This document shows positions 45,298 to 57,194 of a stretch of DNA of 64,000 nt, piece by piece. A program made the translations under genes and the position numbers. Position 1 is the first letter of the stretch, and each line of letters begins with the position of its first letter. The stretch is from positions 882,717,199-882,781,198 of the forward strand of contig CM060912.1 in NCBI GenBank assembly GCA_030737875.1, written 5' to 3'. The notes below the pieces were generated by a model, which was not told where the DNA came from, ran no database searches, and saw nothing but the letters and a program-made list of their open reading frames with translations. The DNA comes from Allium sativum (lineage: Eukaryota > Streptophyta > Magnoliopsida > Asparagales > Amaryllidaceae).

Positions 45298-45310
45298 CGC
45301 TGATACCAAG
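45298..45310 (-). other. Primer binding site of E (tRNA-Met type)
   Basis: CTTGGTATCAGCG on the minus strand, adjoining the LTR end at 45311. Confidence 0.75.
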
Positions 45311-46099
45311 TGTGACACCCCACGTCCGTTAATGTCACTCACTAAAGGGAATGCATTAAGTTCTGTGAAACATTGTAGGTAAACAGACACAGAATATTTA
45401 CAAGACAGATATAAATAAAGATAACAGCCGAAATTTCAAAAATTGTATTTCAGACATAAATCATAATCCTGTAGTTTATAATACCATAATTCATAAAACC
45501 ATCACAACAAAATACTCCTGTCTTACATAATCAGAGTACATAGGATTTAAAAGAAAACATTATTCCCCAGTAAAAAGAGTAAGCCATAGTAGAGATAAAG
45601 ACTTGAGCCATACTCCAGAAGTAGCTTCCAACAAGATAATATCCAAGTCCTGACTAAGCCTGGGTGTTTCCTCCCTATGAACCTTGGGGGAGAACAGAAG
45701 AGAGAGGGAAAAACAAAGGGGTCAGACATAAAGTCTGGCGAGTCTAGTTACTTTTAGCCAGTAAATAAATAAAGGTGAACATGACAGGCATAAAGTGGAT
45801 AAGAGAGTTCAATACATAAATGGCAGGCATAACAAGGTAAACAGGACAACAAGATAGAATAGATAGCGCTTCTTAATACTTTCCTTGCTCTGCACCAATA
45901 CTAGTATAACAGATATGTAATAGGATTAAATATTCCCCAAATGCTTAACAAAAACAGGCTGATTCCAACAGAAAAATAATGGTAGTTTTAGGTGTACTAT
46001 AGTAACGGGTTTTAACCCAAACAGAACAGGTACCTAAACAGAAGTAATGTGTGTTAGTCCAGACAGAAACACAGGTACCCCACAGAAACAGACAGGACT
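45311..46099 (-). repeat. Element E 5' LTR, part adjoining the primer site
   Basis: Colinear with 39200 onward but with about 80 extra bases (near 45400-45480) that the left LTR lacks. Cut at 46099 by F; GGACT at 46095-46099 is F's target duplication. Confidence 0.8.
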
Positions 46100-46990
46100 T
46101 GAAACACTCCACCTCCGTTAGGGTCACTCTCCAAGGAATGCTCTAATTTTGGTGGAGGTTTATAAGTATAAGTCACAGATATAAATACACATATTTTTGA
46201 ACAGCGAAAAACATCAGCAATTCTTATTTCAACAAAATGCGTGTTACACAAACCATGTCATAACTTGTCTTACAATACTTCCAAAAACCATTACATCTTC
46301 ATAACTGTCTTGATTACATTATTTAAAGAAGCATAAAAACATAAGTAAACTGCATAAGTCCCATAATTGCTGTCCAAAGCCATAGTCCAAAACGAAAAAG
46401 ATCCAAGCCATACATTCCTTCTCTTCAAGATGGATGTGGAAACTGGTCAAGCTGCGATATTCCCTCCCTGTGGACCTGGGGGGGAAACGAAAGAAAAGAA
46501 GGCGAAAGAAAAGTAGAGTCAGACATAAATCCTGAGTAAGTCTAGGACTATTCAGTCTATGAATAAAGAACTGGGTATGATAAGTATAAACTGGAAATGG
46601 GAAAGCACCATAAACTAAGTTAAGTTGTCTAGAGTTGAATATACTATCGTACCCCATATTAATCTCTACATCCAAATAAACTGGTTCCCAACAGGCATCC
46701 CATAATCAGGGTGAAGTGATTCGTTTCTAATGATCGGCTCCTACTCGCATAGTTACATGTGTCTTATGACCCCCGATGTTGTAGTTACCTATGTTGGTCC
46801 CACCATGGTGTGTATCAAGTCCCATGGTGGCGGCCCGACACAATCCTAGAATGAACAGGTATGCTACTGGTGCCCAGTGCCTTATTTTTCTGCGCCGGAG
46901 TGTGTGCACGCCCGCACCCCGTTAGAACCTACACTGCTGCACCACCGCCGTCGATTTGACCTCTTACAGTCATCCTAGTAATCGTGCCCC

Positions 46991-47009
46991 ACCCTGCCTA
47001 GTTCAGGGT
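46991..47009 (-). other. CCTAGTT-loop hairpin, F left LTR
   Basis: On plus, ACCCTG-CCTAGTT-CAGGGT. Loop as in E, stem changed on both sides. Confidence 0.6.
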
Positions 47010-47233
47010 ATCCTGATACACCTTGTAGGGTTACTGCTGAAAAGGGTCCCCCGCTACTAGGTTTTCTATTTCTAGCCAACGTGCTACGTTGGTTAAGTGT
47101 TTTGTAAACCTAACCCCCAATCAGTCTGTATAGTTTAGCATGTTCCATTTTGATTAAGTATTAATTTAATTTACTTAATCCTATCATTCCTGACTCAGCC
47201 TTAGTTGTCTTATTAAAGCCTCGACCTCTCACA

Positions 47234-47410
47234 TTAGACAGGTATTGTTGTGGATGCCTGTTGCCGGTTGGGTCCGGGCAGTCTTACGCCACAACTTAAC
47301 CTCGGGTCCTTGTTGGGCTCCGTGTTTAACCACCCACATTGGATAGGTATTGTTGTGACTACTGGACAGCCGGGCGGTTCCGGGCAGGTTTACATCACAA
47401 CTCAATCTAA
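47234..47410 (-). other. Tandem pair of long hairpins, F left LTR
   Basis: Unit 1: TTAGA (47234) with GTTGTGG/CCACAAC (47247-47253, 47289-47295). Unit 2: TTGGAT/ATCTAA outer stem with GTTGTGA/TCACAAC inner stem (47352-47358, 47395-47401). Loops carry CCGGTTGGGTCCGGGCAG or a relative of it. Confidence 0.65.
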
Positions 47411-48652
47411 CCTCGGGTTAAACACATTGTACTTTCTAAATTTACATATTTTGTCTCTTTTCTTTTTATATGTAAATATTTGCGGCCCATTATTCAAATC
47501 CATCTTTATTGGGTAAAATTTTATTTATACCACTTAATTGTTTCAAGGTCGTTGGCATGCGTCAAACATGCCAACATATATGTTCTATATTTTTAACCCA
47601 ATCGTCATTACCCCCGTTTTATACGTTCGCTACAATATAACATATGTTGGGTTTAACATTTAAACCCAACTTAGCCACATGAAAAATGGGAGGCTTATAA
47701 CATTGTGTTTATATATTCTAAGTAACATAAAAAGGGGAGTGTGAACGCATGAACTTGCAACATAACGATCTAATTAACATGAATTAGGCACATGTGAACT
47801 TGCATTGTAATAGCATATAATCATGGCATAAACATACTTAAACATGAATCATTCTATTCATATAATCATGGCATAAACATCCCTAAACACGAATCATAGT
47901 TTTTAATCTATTCATGTAAACTTGCAATTGGAATGTAAATCTAACTTAATTATGTGTCACATATATCACCATAGGATTTTGATAACAATATAGGCCTAAA
48001 ACATGTTTTCAACTAGGCATAACACCAAACATAGATTAGTCATGTTCATAAAGATGCTTACTTTTGTCTCTAACACAAAAGTATGATTTTATACTTGAAT
48101 CACAATACCAATTCCAACATAGATTCATATAAACCATAGTACATAGTTGAATCCAATTACACTAAAAGTGATCATAAAAGTATGTACATTATTTTGGCAT
48201 AATAGTGAATCATATACTTGTATGAATCCCAAATAAAATACCACAACATATGGTTGTTAACTTCCAACATAAATCACATACTTGCAAATATCCAATCGTA
48301 TACCATAACATTTCCAAATCGTTTAGAATCTAAGCAACATACAAATATAGATTATTATCGCCACAATTTCATTTCTCACTTTACACAAATCAAAACACAA
48401 TTATTTATTCACATCGGAATAGCACTCTACTTACAACGTATGACGAATCTTCAATTCAGGAATCTGAATTCTGAATTTGGAGATGCTATCCTTTGTTGTA
48501 GGCGCTGTTTTGATTTCATTGACGTTGCTTTAAGCTTTCGAACTATCTCCTAGTTGTCTCTCAATTCCTGACGGCTATTCCTAGTCTTTCCTCAGCAGCA
48601 TGATGGTCTCATCTCCATTTTTGTTTGTGTGAATTAGTTTGAGTCTTAGGTC

Positions 48653-48660
48653 TTTTTATA
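48653..48660 (-). promoter_or_regulatory. TATA box, F 3' LTR
   Basis: TATAAAAA on the minus strand about 575 bases into the LTR; the 5' LTR has TATAGAAA at 56623-56630. Confidence 0.6.
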
Positions 48661-48814
48661 GAGTTTGTGAGTTGATTAGGACCGTCAATGGAGCTTGGTT
48701 TAATAATAGCCGTTCGTTTGAAGGAGAGACCAATCAGGAGATGACACCTAGCCCTAGTGACAAGGCAAGGCTCAGAAAATCGACCAAACACAGACCAGGC
48801 CAGCCAGGGGGGCT

Positions 48815-48960
48815 GGGTTCGACCTGGCTCAGGGGCCAGGTCGACCCCCCGGTCGACCTCCAGGTCGACTATGTAGTCGACCTGGGTGCCCCAGGTCGAC
48901 TACCCAGTCGACCTGGGTAGCCCAGGTCGACTACCCAGTCGACCTAGGTGTCTTGGGCGG
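48815..48960 (-). repeat. GTCGAC palindrome cluster upstream of the F TATA box
   Basis: Repeated CCCAGGTCGACTACCCAG and AGTCGACCTGGGT units alternate orientation, giving many GTCGAC sites 160-300 bases upstream of the TATA box. The right LTR copy is at about 56780-56930 with a different unit number. Confidence 0.75.
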
Positions 48961-49234
48961 GAAAATTCCCGCCCTGGCCAATCCGACCCGATTTTTGAAA
49001 TTTAAACTTGTTTTCTAAGCTGTTTTGGTCTGTTTGAATTTTAAACTGAATTCTGAAACTTCCGGAGGCCATATCTTCTTCATACAGAGTCCGTTTTACG
49101 CAAATTCGGACTATCCAAAGAAGAATTCCGAGACGAACACAATGGCGTATCCCGTTTCCCTTAATTCTTTGATTCGAAATTAATTATACTTTAATTTGTG
49201 AGTTTCACTATTATAGAATACACGGGGTGTTACA

Positions 49235-49247
49235 TTCTCCCCCACTT
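49235..49247 (-). other. Polypurine tract of F
   Basis: AAGTGGGGGAGAA on the minus strand, just before the 3' LTR; upstream of it is TTCGGGGACGAAATCC, also present in the non-coding elements as GAGGACGAAATT. Confidence 0.8.
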
Positions 49248-49791
49248 AAAAGGATTTCGTCCCCGAAATCTTCAAGTTCAGGAAGAATGTACATCTTAAC
49301 ATCCAAACAACCATCTACTCATTCGTCAAACACGAGCATCCACTGTCCTTAAAAGACTTCTAATGCTTCATGATCATATGCGAAGTGTGTATGTACATGT
49401 ACTTATCTAATGCAAAATCAGGTGGTCTACTGATTCAGTTGACCTCCTTAATGCGAATTATGTAAGTGCCATGAATCCATTATGTATGCAAATTCTCCTA
49501 CTCAGATTCTACATGAGTGCACAATCATTCATACAAATGCAACATCCATGTGACAACACACTAAACTTCAACCATTTACGAATAAATACATTTATGCATA
49601 TGCAATATGAAGTGACTGAGCCGATCTGAAACCTAAATTGTGTGTGTATATGCAACCACGAGCAACCACTAGCAATCACTTGCAACCATCATCCATAATA
49701 TGTTTCAATTATATGTTTTCATCCAAAGAGTTTCTACCTAGAAGATAAGATCGAGGCGATATACCTAAAAAAAGATAGATAAAAGCGCAAC

Positions 49792-50290
49792 TTAAGGAAA
49801 AAGAAACATCAAAGATGTACCCTCGAAAAGAAAAGGGTAGGCTGCGCGTATTCTAGCTTCAATTTCCCAAGATGCGTCTCCCTCGGCGTCGCTCCACTGA
49901 ACTTTGACGAACTTAACTTCGAGGTTGCGTAGCTTCTTCACTTCCGTTCCTAATATGTTGGTTGGAACTTTCCTCACGGTTGCTTCGCGTTCCACTTCAG
50001 CTTCTTCTAGAATATTTGGCTCTACCACTTCAGCAGATTCATGTAGACATTTTCGGAGGTGCGAAACATGGAAAAAGTTGTGAACTCCAGCCAATTTTTC
50101 GGGTAGATCTAGTCTATAGGCCATTTTCCCAATTTTCTCGATGATAGGAAATGGCCCTACGAACCTTGGTGCTAGTTTTCCTGTGGTTCCAAAACGAACA
50201 ACATTCCTTAGCGGAGATACCTTAAGAAAAACTCTGTCCCCAACCTCAAATTCAAGGTCGGTCCTCCTCTTGTCGGCGTAGGATTTTTGT
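49792..50290 (-). pseudogene. pol: Integrase C-terminus and chromodomain-like tail of F
   Basis: The frame is open from about 50290 and runs to a stop at 49792. It reads [20 protein letters not shown], later PRFVGPFPI and HVSHLRKC (integrase C-terminal GPY/F-type region), then TEVKKLRNLEVKFVKVQW and ASWEIEARIRAAYPFLF, the chromodomain-like tail of the Tekay lineage, thought to bias integration toward marked chromatin. It is out of frame with the integrase core because of a deletion near 50283-50300. The end of this coding part marks the end of pol; the polypurine tract lies 545 bases further on. Confidence 0.8.
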
Positions 50291-50299
50291 CTGGCCGTC

Positions 50300-51187
50300 G
50301 GTTTGGGGATGATAGGCTGTGCTTAAGCATAACTGTGTGCCTACCGCTTCTTGCAGACTCCGCCAAAACTCACTTGTGAAGATAGGGTCTCGGTCACTAA
50401 CAATGCTGGATGGTATTCCATGGAGTCGAACAATTTCCTTGAGGTAAAGAGATGCTAGGGATGAGGCAGTTCTTTTACTCTTGACAGGTAAGAAGTGGGC
50501 GCTTTAAGTAAGCCTATCCACTATTACCCAAATGCTAGTGTTGCCTCTTCTAGACCTAGGCAGCCCATCAATGAAGTCCATTGAGATACTATCCCACTTC
50601 CACTGCGGGACCTCTAGAGGATGGAGCAGACCGCCAGGCTTTTTCTGTTCCGCCTTAACCTGTTGGCACACCATACACTTAGAAACGAAATTTGCCACGT
50701 CCTTCTTCATGCCGTTCCAAAAGAAAGTCCTCTTTATGTCCTTGTACATTTTATCCCCGCCTGGGTGTATTGTCATCTTGGAGTGATGTGCTTCCTCGAG
50801 AAACTTCTTTACTAAATCCCTTGTCTGTGGGACGCATAGTCTTCCGTCTCGCCTTAGCCAACCCTTGTCGTCGATGTAGTATCTGCTAAGGTGACTTGAA
50901 GTCTCACCCCTAATGAGCCTATCAATCGTCTCCACCAACTGAGGGTCTTCGCGTTGTGCTGTCCCTATTGCGTCCACTAAAGTTGGGCGTACTTCGAGAG
51001 ATGCTAGCAAACCCGGTACAAAATCGGAGGAGGGCCTAAAGTCAAAGCTGGCTATAAACTCTAGGCTTTGTCTTTCAACAAACAGCGGGCTTAGGGTTAG
51101 TTTCTTTTGGCTCAACGCGTCTGCCACTAAGTTGCCTTTGCCCAGAGTGTAGGAGATCTCGAAATCGTACGAGGCAAGAAACTCCAT
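50300..51187 (-). pseudogene. pol: RNase H end and integrase core of F, truncated
   Basis: Begins MEFLASYDFEISYTLGKGNL with VADALSQKK (last RNase H Asp). The integrase zinc domain follows: HHSKMTIHPGGDKMY and CMVCQQVKAEQ, giving His-His and Cys-Cys. The catalytic core shows MDFIDGLP, VDRLT at a TAA stop (50501-50503), then in the same frame [10 protein letters not shown] and [10 protein letters not shown], and HPQTDGQ; these supply the D, D and E of the DDE site. After HPQTDGQ about 130 residues normally present are missing: the sequence goes straight to the SYADKRR part. The element cannot make a working integrase. Confidence 0.85.
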
Positions 51188-51832
51188 CCATCTCTATTGC
51201 CTCAAGTTAAGATCTTTCTGTGAGAAAAGATATTTCAACGATTTATGGTCAGTGTAAAGTTCGAACTTCTCACCTAGGAGATAGTGTCGCCAAGACTTGA
51301 GTGCAAAGACGATGGTAGCTAACTCAAGATCGTGGGTCGGGTAGTTCTTTTCATGCACTTTCAATTGCCTTCCACCATAAGCTACTACCCTTCCTTCTTG
51401 CATTAAGACAGCGCCTAGTCCTGTCCTACATGCATCTATATAAACTGTGAACATCTTGCTCCCATCTGGCAACGTCAAAACTGGGGCTGTTGTAAGAGCC
51501 CTTTTTAGTCGTTGGAAAGCAAACTCGCAATCCAAGTCCCAATTGAACACTAGATTCTTCTTGGTCAGCTTTTTGAGCGGAGCTGATATCTTTGCAAAGT
51601 CTCTGATGATTTTCCGATAGAAGCCTGCTAGCCCGAGAAAGCTTCGGACTTTTGTTGCGTTCTTTGGTGTCTTCCAGTCCTGCACCGCTACTACCTTAGC
51701 CGGGTCTACTGCTAACCCTTCTTTGGATACTATGTGCCCAAGAAATTTTATTTCCTCTCTCCAAAAGTGGCATTTGGAGAATTTGGCTTTTAGTTGATGG
51801 ACTCGCAGGGTTTCCATGATTGCCCTTAGGTG
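51188..51832 (-). pseudogene. pol: RT thumb and RNase H of F
   Basis: The frame contains [18 protein letters not shown] and [20 protein letters not shown] (RT thumb/connection), then RNase H with [35 protein letters not shown] and [11 protein letters not shown], giving the catalytic Asp, Glu and Asp. It is separated from the upstream RT frame by a TAG near 51820 and from the downstream frame by a TAG near 51190, with no frame change. Both stops fit simple base changes. Asp-Ala-Cys stands where Asp-Ala-Ser is usual. Confidence 0.88.
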
Positions 51833-52597
51833 CTAAGCATGCTCTTCTTCACTCTTCAAGAAAATCAAGATATCGTCTACGAAGACCACTACGAACTTAT
51901 TGAGGAAATCTCTGAACACCCTACTCATTAGGTCCACGAAGTAAGCGGGTGCGTTTGTCAAGCCAAAAGGCATGACCAGCCATTCAAAGAATCCATCTGG
52001 GGTTCTGAATGCTGTCTTATCGATACTATCTTCAGCCACCCTTAGCTGATGAAATCCGGTCGCTAAATCGAGTTGGGAGAAAACAAACGCTCCTACAAGC
52101 TGATCAAACAGATCGTCTATTCTGGGGAGAGGGTGCCTATTCTTTTTCGTTAGTTTGTTGAGCTCCCTATAGTCAACACACAGACGGAGTGAACCATCCG
52201 CCTTTGTAGCGAACACCACTGGAGCGCCCCATTCTGAAATGCTCCTTCTAATGAACCCCTTCTCTAGAAGTTCTTTAATCTGTTTACTGAGCTCCTTCCT
52301 TTCCCGTGGAGCCATGTGTCTAACGGGCAACGCAACGGGCTTTGCATTATCTACAAGATATATGCAGAAGCCTATCTCCCGCTTCGGAGGCAAGCCCTTC
52401 ACCTCTTCGAAGACAACCGGATATTCCCGAACCACTCTAACCGATTGCAAATTGTCGACAGAGACATCTAGCAATTCAAGATAACTAAGCATAACCGCAT
52501 ACGAGGGATTACAAGTAATTTCCAAAGTGTTACCGAGTTGGATCAGAAGCCTAACCACCCTTTTCTCAAAATCAAGGATGGCCCCATTACTGGATAG
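51833..52597 (-). pseudogene. pol: Reverse transcriptase of F
   Basis: Open from just after a TGA near 52596 to the TAG near 51833. RT motifs in order: [72 protein letters not shown] (motif A Asp), [16 protein letters not shown] and [10 protein letters not shown] (catalytic Asp-Asp). It copies element RNA into DNA in the particle, primed by tRNA-Met. Domain content is complete; only flanking stops prevent translation as part of Gag-Pol. Lineage: chromovirus, Tekay/Del by similarity of the whole order and tail. Confidence 0.92.
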
Positions 52598-53115
52598 TCA
52601 ATCCATGCCCAAAATCAAACCATATCCCGCAAAGCCCAAAACAAAGGCACTACATTTAAATTCTACGCTTAGAATAGAAATTTTCAATCCCACACAGATC
52701 ATAGATAAATAAGCTGGGCCCCCAATTGGATTTGAAACAATTAAGGGGTCCTCTACCATTCTAGTTTCTAGGTGCAGAGATTCTACTAAAGCAGATGAGA
52801 TAAAGGAATGTGATGCGCCAGAATCGAATAAAGTGCGAACTGGGTGATCATAAAGATAAACTACACTTTCTACATAAGTATTTATACCTCGATGCTGCAG
52901 AGGTGGCGCTTCTAGCGCATGAACTTGTGCCCCTAAGGTGGATCCAGCCCTCTGCCCCTGCCCTCGCTTCTTTGGGCAATCCTTAGCCAGGTGGCCTGTC
53001 TCACCACAAGAAAAGCACTCACCATTCATCTTGGCCTTCTTTTTCCGGCAATCTTTCACTAAGTGCCCCGCTTTGCCACAGAAATTACACTTCCTCTTCT
53101 CTTTGTTTGTTTCCC
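52598..53115 (-). pseudogene. pol: Zinc knuckles and protease of F
   Basis: Two CCHC knuckles: CNFCGKAGHLVKDC (just upstream of 53059, in this frame but out of frame with gag) and CFSCGETGHLAKDCPKK. The retropepsin follows: HPVRTLFDSGASHSFIS with an intact DSGA site, SNPIGGPAYLSMIC and GYGLILGMD. A TGA replaces the Trp codon expected after GMD (near 52596), a G-to-A change. The one-base frameshift separating it from gag lies near 53105-53120. The active site is intact here, unlike in E. Confidence 0.88.
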
Positions 53116-53883
53116 GCCCTTCTTAAAGTCTGTCTTCTTAGGTTGCAAACCCTCTTTCTTCCCTTGAGAGCTTTCTGCCTTTGTCTCCTTCTTGCCCTTA
53201 TCTTCTTCGTTCAGCAATGCCATCTGCACCAACCTTTCATACGTAGCTCCCATGGGTATATGGGTCATGGCCAAACTGTGTAATGGCTCATTCAACCCCT
53301 TGACAAAGCGGAGAGCCTTCTTGTGCGGGGTGTTGACTAGGTCCAGTCCGAACCTAGCCAGCTGATCAAACTGGTTAACATGCTCTTTGACTGTCATATT
53401 CCCCTGCTTAAGAAATAAGAATTTTTCCAACTGAAGACTCCTTTCAGCTTCTGAGAGAAATTTAGCCTCAAACCTTGTCCTAAAGTCCTCCCATGTTTCC
53501 ACTGGTCTTTCTGCATTAGTGACTTCCCACCAGTAGGAAGCCTCACCTTTAAGTAGCCATACTGCCAGTTGTACCTTCTGCCTATCTTCTACCTCAAAGA
53601 TGACGAATAAGTCCTCGGTTTCTTTCAGCCAATTCCTGGCTACCACGAAGGACTCGGTTCCATGAAAGTCCTTTCCTCCCATAGCTTTAAAATCTTTACA
53701 TATCTTAGCAAAAGTATTTCCCCACGGAGGAGGTGGAGGAAGAGGTGCTGCTGCAGCTGGATGATTTCCTGCAGCTGGGGGAGGAGGAACGGTAGGACCT
53801 GGCTGAGTGGCCCTTGCTTCTAAGAATCGTCTAAACCAACCAGGTATTGGTATACCATCTGGCAAGTTAAGTTCTTCGGACAT
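53059..53883 (-). pseudogene. gag: gag of F
   Basis: Starts at ATG 53881-53883 (MSEELNLPDGIPIPGWFRRF), the same start type as in E. A Pro/Ala-rich linker precedes the Gag block: WLKETEDLFVIFEVEDRQKV, LLKGEASYWWEV, ETWEDFRTRFEAKFLSEAER, MTVKEHVNQFDQLARFGLDL and DTPHKK-like VNTPHKKALRFVKGLNEPLH. A Lys-rich segment follows, then about 12 residues out of frame over the first zinc knuckle and a stop. Gag builds the particle that packages element RNA. Upstream (53884-54050) lies the short untranslated leader to the primer site. Confidence 0.9.
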
Positions 53884-54050
53884 GCTGAAACAAAAAGGAT
53901 AGATTCAAAACGAAGGATAAAAGATAGTACCTATGGCTTTGGGGGACTTTGCCTTTTTAAAATATAATATTTTTTCTTTAAAAATGCTTTTTTTAAATTT
54001 TCCTTTGAAAATAAATTTTCAAAACTTTTATCTTATCCGGTAAACCTATG

Positions 54051-54063
54051 CTCTGATACCAAG
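54051..54063 (-). other. Primer binding site of F (tRNA-Met type)
   Basis: CTTGGTATCAGAG on the minus strand, adjoining the 5' LTR. Confidence 0.85.
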
Positions 54064-57000
54064 TGAAACACTCCACCTCCGTTAGGGTCACTCTCCAAGG
54101 AATGCCCTAATTTTGGTGGAGGTTTATAAGTATAAGTCACAGATATACAAGACAGATATAAATACACATATTTTTGAACAGCGGAAAACAACAGCAATTC
54201 TTATTTCAACAAAATGCGTGTTACACAAACCATGTCATAACTTGTCTTACAATACTTCCAAAAACCTTTACATCTTCATAACTGTCTTGATTACATTATT
54301 TAAAGAAGCATAAAAACATAAGTAAACTGCATAAGTCCCATAATTGTTGTCCAAAGCCATAGTCCAAAACGGAAAAGATCCAAGCCATACATTCCTTCTC
54401 TTCAAGCTAGATGTGGAAACTAGCCATGCTGCAGTATTCCCTCCCTGTGGACCTGGGGGGTGGGGGGACGAAAGAAAAGTAGAATCAGACATAAAGCCTG
54501 AGTAAGTCTAGGACTATTCAGTCTATAAATAAAGAACTGGGTATGATAAGTATAAACTAGAAATGGGAAAGCACCATAAAATAAGTTAAGTTGTCTAGAG
54601 TTGAATATACTATCGTACCCCATATTAATCACTACATCCAAATAAACTGGTTCCCAACAGGAATCCCATAATCAGGGTGAAGTGATTCGTTTCTAGTGAT
54701 CGGCTCCTACTCGCATAGTTACATGTGTCTTACGGCACCCGATGTTGTAGTTACCTATGCTGGTCCCACCATAGTGTGTATCAAGTCCCATGGTGGCGGC
54801 CCGACACAATCCTAGAATGCACAGGTATGCTACTGGTGCCCAGTGCCTAATTTTCTGCGCCGGAGTGTGTGCACCCCCGCACCCCGTTAGAACCTACACT
54901 GCTGCACCACCGCCTTCGATTTGACCTCTTACAGTCAGCCCAGTAATCGTGCCTCACCCTGCCAAGTTCAGGGTATCCTGATACACCTTGTAGGGTTACT
55001 GCTGAAAAGGGTCCCCCGCTACTAGGTTTTCTATTTCTAGCCAACATGCTAAGTTGGTTAAGTGTTTTGTAAACCTAACCCCCAATCAGTCTGTATAGTT
55101 TAGCATGTTCCATTTTGATTAAGTATTAATTTAATTTACTTAATCCTATCAATCCTGACTCAGCCTTAATTGTCTTATTAAAGCCTCGACCTCTCACATT
55201 AGACAGGTATTGTTGTGGCTTCCTGTTCCCGGTTGGGTCCGGGCAGTCTTACGCCACAACTCAGTCTAACCTCGGGTCCTTGTTGGGCTCCGTGTTTAAC
55301 CACCCACATTGGATAGGTATTGTTGTGACTACTGGACAGCCGGGCGATTCCGGGCAGGTTTACATCACAACTCAATCCAACCTCGGGTTAAACACATCGT
55401 ATTTTCTAAATTTACATATTTTGTCTCTTTTCTTTTTATATGTAAATATTTGCGGCCCATTATTCAAATCCATCTTTATTGGGTAAAATTTTATTTATAC
55501 CACTTAATTGTTTCAAGGTCGTTGGCATGCGTCAAACATGCCAACACATATATTCTGTATTTTTAACCCAATCGTCATTACCCCCGTTTTATACGTTCAC
55601 TACAATATAACATATGTTGGGTTTAACATTTAAACCCAACTTAGCCACATGAAAAAGGGGAGGCTTATAACATGGTGTTTATATATTCTAAGTAACATAA
55701 AAAGGGGAGTGTGAACGCATGAACTTGCAACATAACGATCTAATTAACATGAATTAGGCACATGTGAACTTGCATTGTAATAGCATATAATCATGGCATA
55801 AACATACTTAAACATGAATCATTCTATTCATATAATCATGGCATAAACATCCCTAAACACGAATCATAGTTTTTAATCTATTCATGTAAACTTGCAATTG
55901 GAATGTAAATCTAACTTAATTATGTGTCACATATACCACCATATGATTTTGATAACAATATAGGCCTAAAACATGTTTTCAACTAGGCATAACACCAAAT
56001 ATAGATTAGTCATGTTCATAAAGATGCTTACTTTTGTCTCTAACACAAAAGTATGATTTTATACTTGAATCACGATACCAATTCCAACATAGATTCATAT
56101 AAACCATATTACTTAGTTGAATCCAATTACACTAAAAGTGATCATAAAAGTATGTACATTATATTGGCATAATAGTGAATCATATACTTGTATGAATCCC
56201 AAATAAAATACCACAACATATGGTTGTTAACTTCCAACATAAATCACATACTTGCAAATATCCAATCGTATACCACAACATTTCCAAATCGTTTAGAATC
56301 TAAGCAACATACAAATATAGATTATTATCGCCACAATTTCATTTCTCACTTTACATAAATCATAACACAATTATTTATTCACATCGGAATAACACTCTAC
56401 TTACAAAGTATGACGAATCTTCAATTCAGGAATCTGAATTCTGAATTTGGAGATGCTATACTTTGTTGTAGGCGCTGTTTTGATTTAATTGACGTTGCTT
56501 TAAGCTTTCGAATTATCTCCTAATTGTCTCTCACTTCCTGACGGCTATTCCTAGTCTTTCCTCAGTAGCATGACGGTCTCATCTCCATTTTTGTTTGTGT
56601 GAATTAGGGTGAGTCTTAGGTCTTTCTATAGAGTTTGTGAGTTGATTAGGACTGTCGATGGAGCTTGGTTTAATAATAGCATTTCGTTTGAAGGAGAGAC
56701 CAATCAGGAGCTGACACCTAACCCTAGTGACAAGGCAAGGCTCAGAAAATCGACGAAACACAGACCAGGCCAGCCAGGGGGGGCTGGGTTCGACCTGGCT
56801 CAGGGGCCATGTCGACCCCCAGGTCGACTACCCAGTCGACCTGGGTGCCCCAGGTCGACTACCCAGTCGACCTGGGTAGCCCAGGTCGACTACCCAGTCG
56901 ACCTGGGTGTCTTGGGCGGGAAAATTCCCGCCCTGGCCAATCCGACCCGATTTTTGAAATTTAAACTTGTTTTCTAAGTTGTTTTGGTCTGTTTGAATTT

Positions 57001-57194
57001 TTAACTGAATTCCGAAACTTCCGGAGGCCATATCTTCTTCATACGGAGTCCGTTTCACGCAAACTCGGACTCTATCCAAAGCAGAATTCCGAGACGAACG
57101 CAATGTGTATCCCGTTTCCCTTAATTCTTTGATTCGAAAATAATTATAGTTTAATTTTTGAATTTCACTGTAATAGAATACACAGGGTGTTACA
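54064..57194 (-). repeat. Element F 5' LTR (right)
   Basis: Colinear with 46100-49234. It has an extra 14-bp tandem piece near 54150, the CCTAGTT hairpin (54956-54974), hairpin pairs (55199-55269 and 55309-55380, outer stems TTAGA/TCTAA and TTGGAT/ATCCAA, both perfect), TATAGAAA at 56623-56630 and the GTCGAC cluster at 56780-56930. No gene is seen. Confidence 0.88.

Larger units (their letters stand above)
46100..49234 (-). repeat. Element F 3' LTR (left)
   Basis: TGTAACACCCC to GGAGTGTTTCA on the minus strand. Contains a GTCGAC cluster (48815-48960), a TATA box (48653-48660), hairpin pairs (47234-47410) and the CCTAGTT hairpin (46991-47009). CCACCATG and CATGGTGG (about 46800-46828) form another hairpin. 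No gene is seen. Confidence 0.88.
46100..57194 (-). mobile_element. Element F: Tekay/Del-type chromovirus, nearly complete
   Basis: A minus-strand element with LTRs of 3135 bp (46100-49234) and 3131 bp (54064-57194), exact GGACT duplications (46095-46099, 57195-57199), a tRNA-Met primer site at 54051-54063 and a polypurine tract at 49235-49247. The core encodes gag, protease, RT, RNase H, integrase and a chromodomain-like tail in that order, typical of chromoviruses. Coding is broken by a frameshift, several nonsense codons and a deletion. The LTRs differ by only a few percent by eye, so insertion was recent relative to E. Confidence 0.92.

Noticed and set aside
48639..48920. Open frames over the GTCGAC cluster (also 56609-56977 and 56828-57103).
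   Set aside because: They are created by the palindromic repeats, exist on both strands and change length with unit number.
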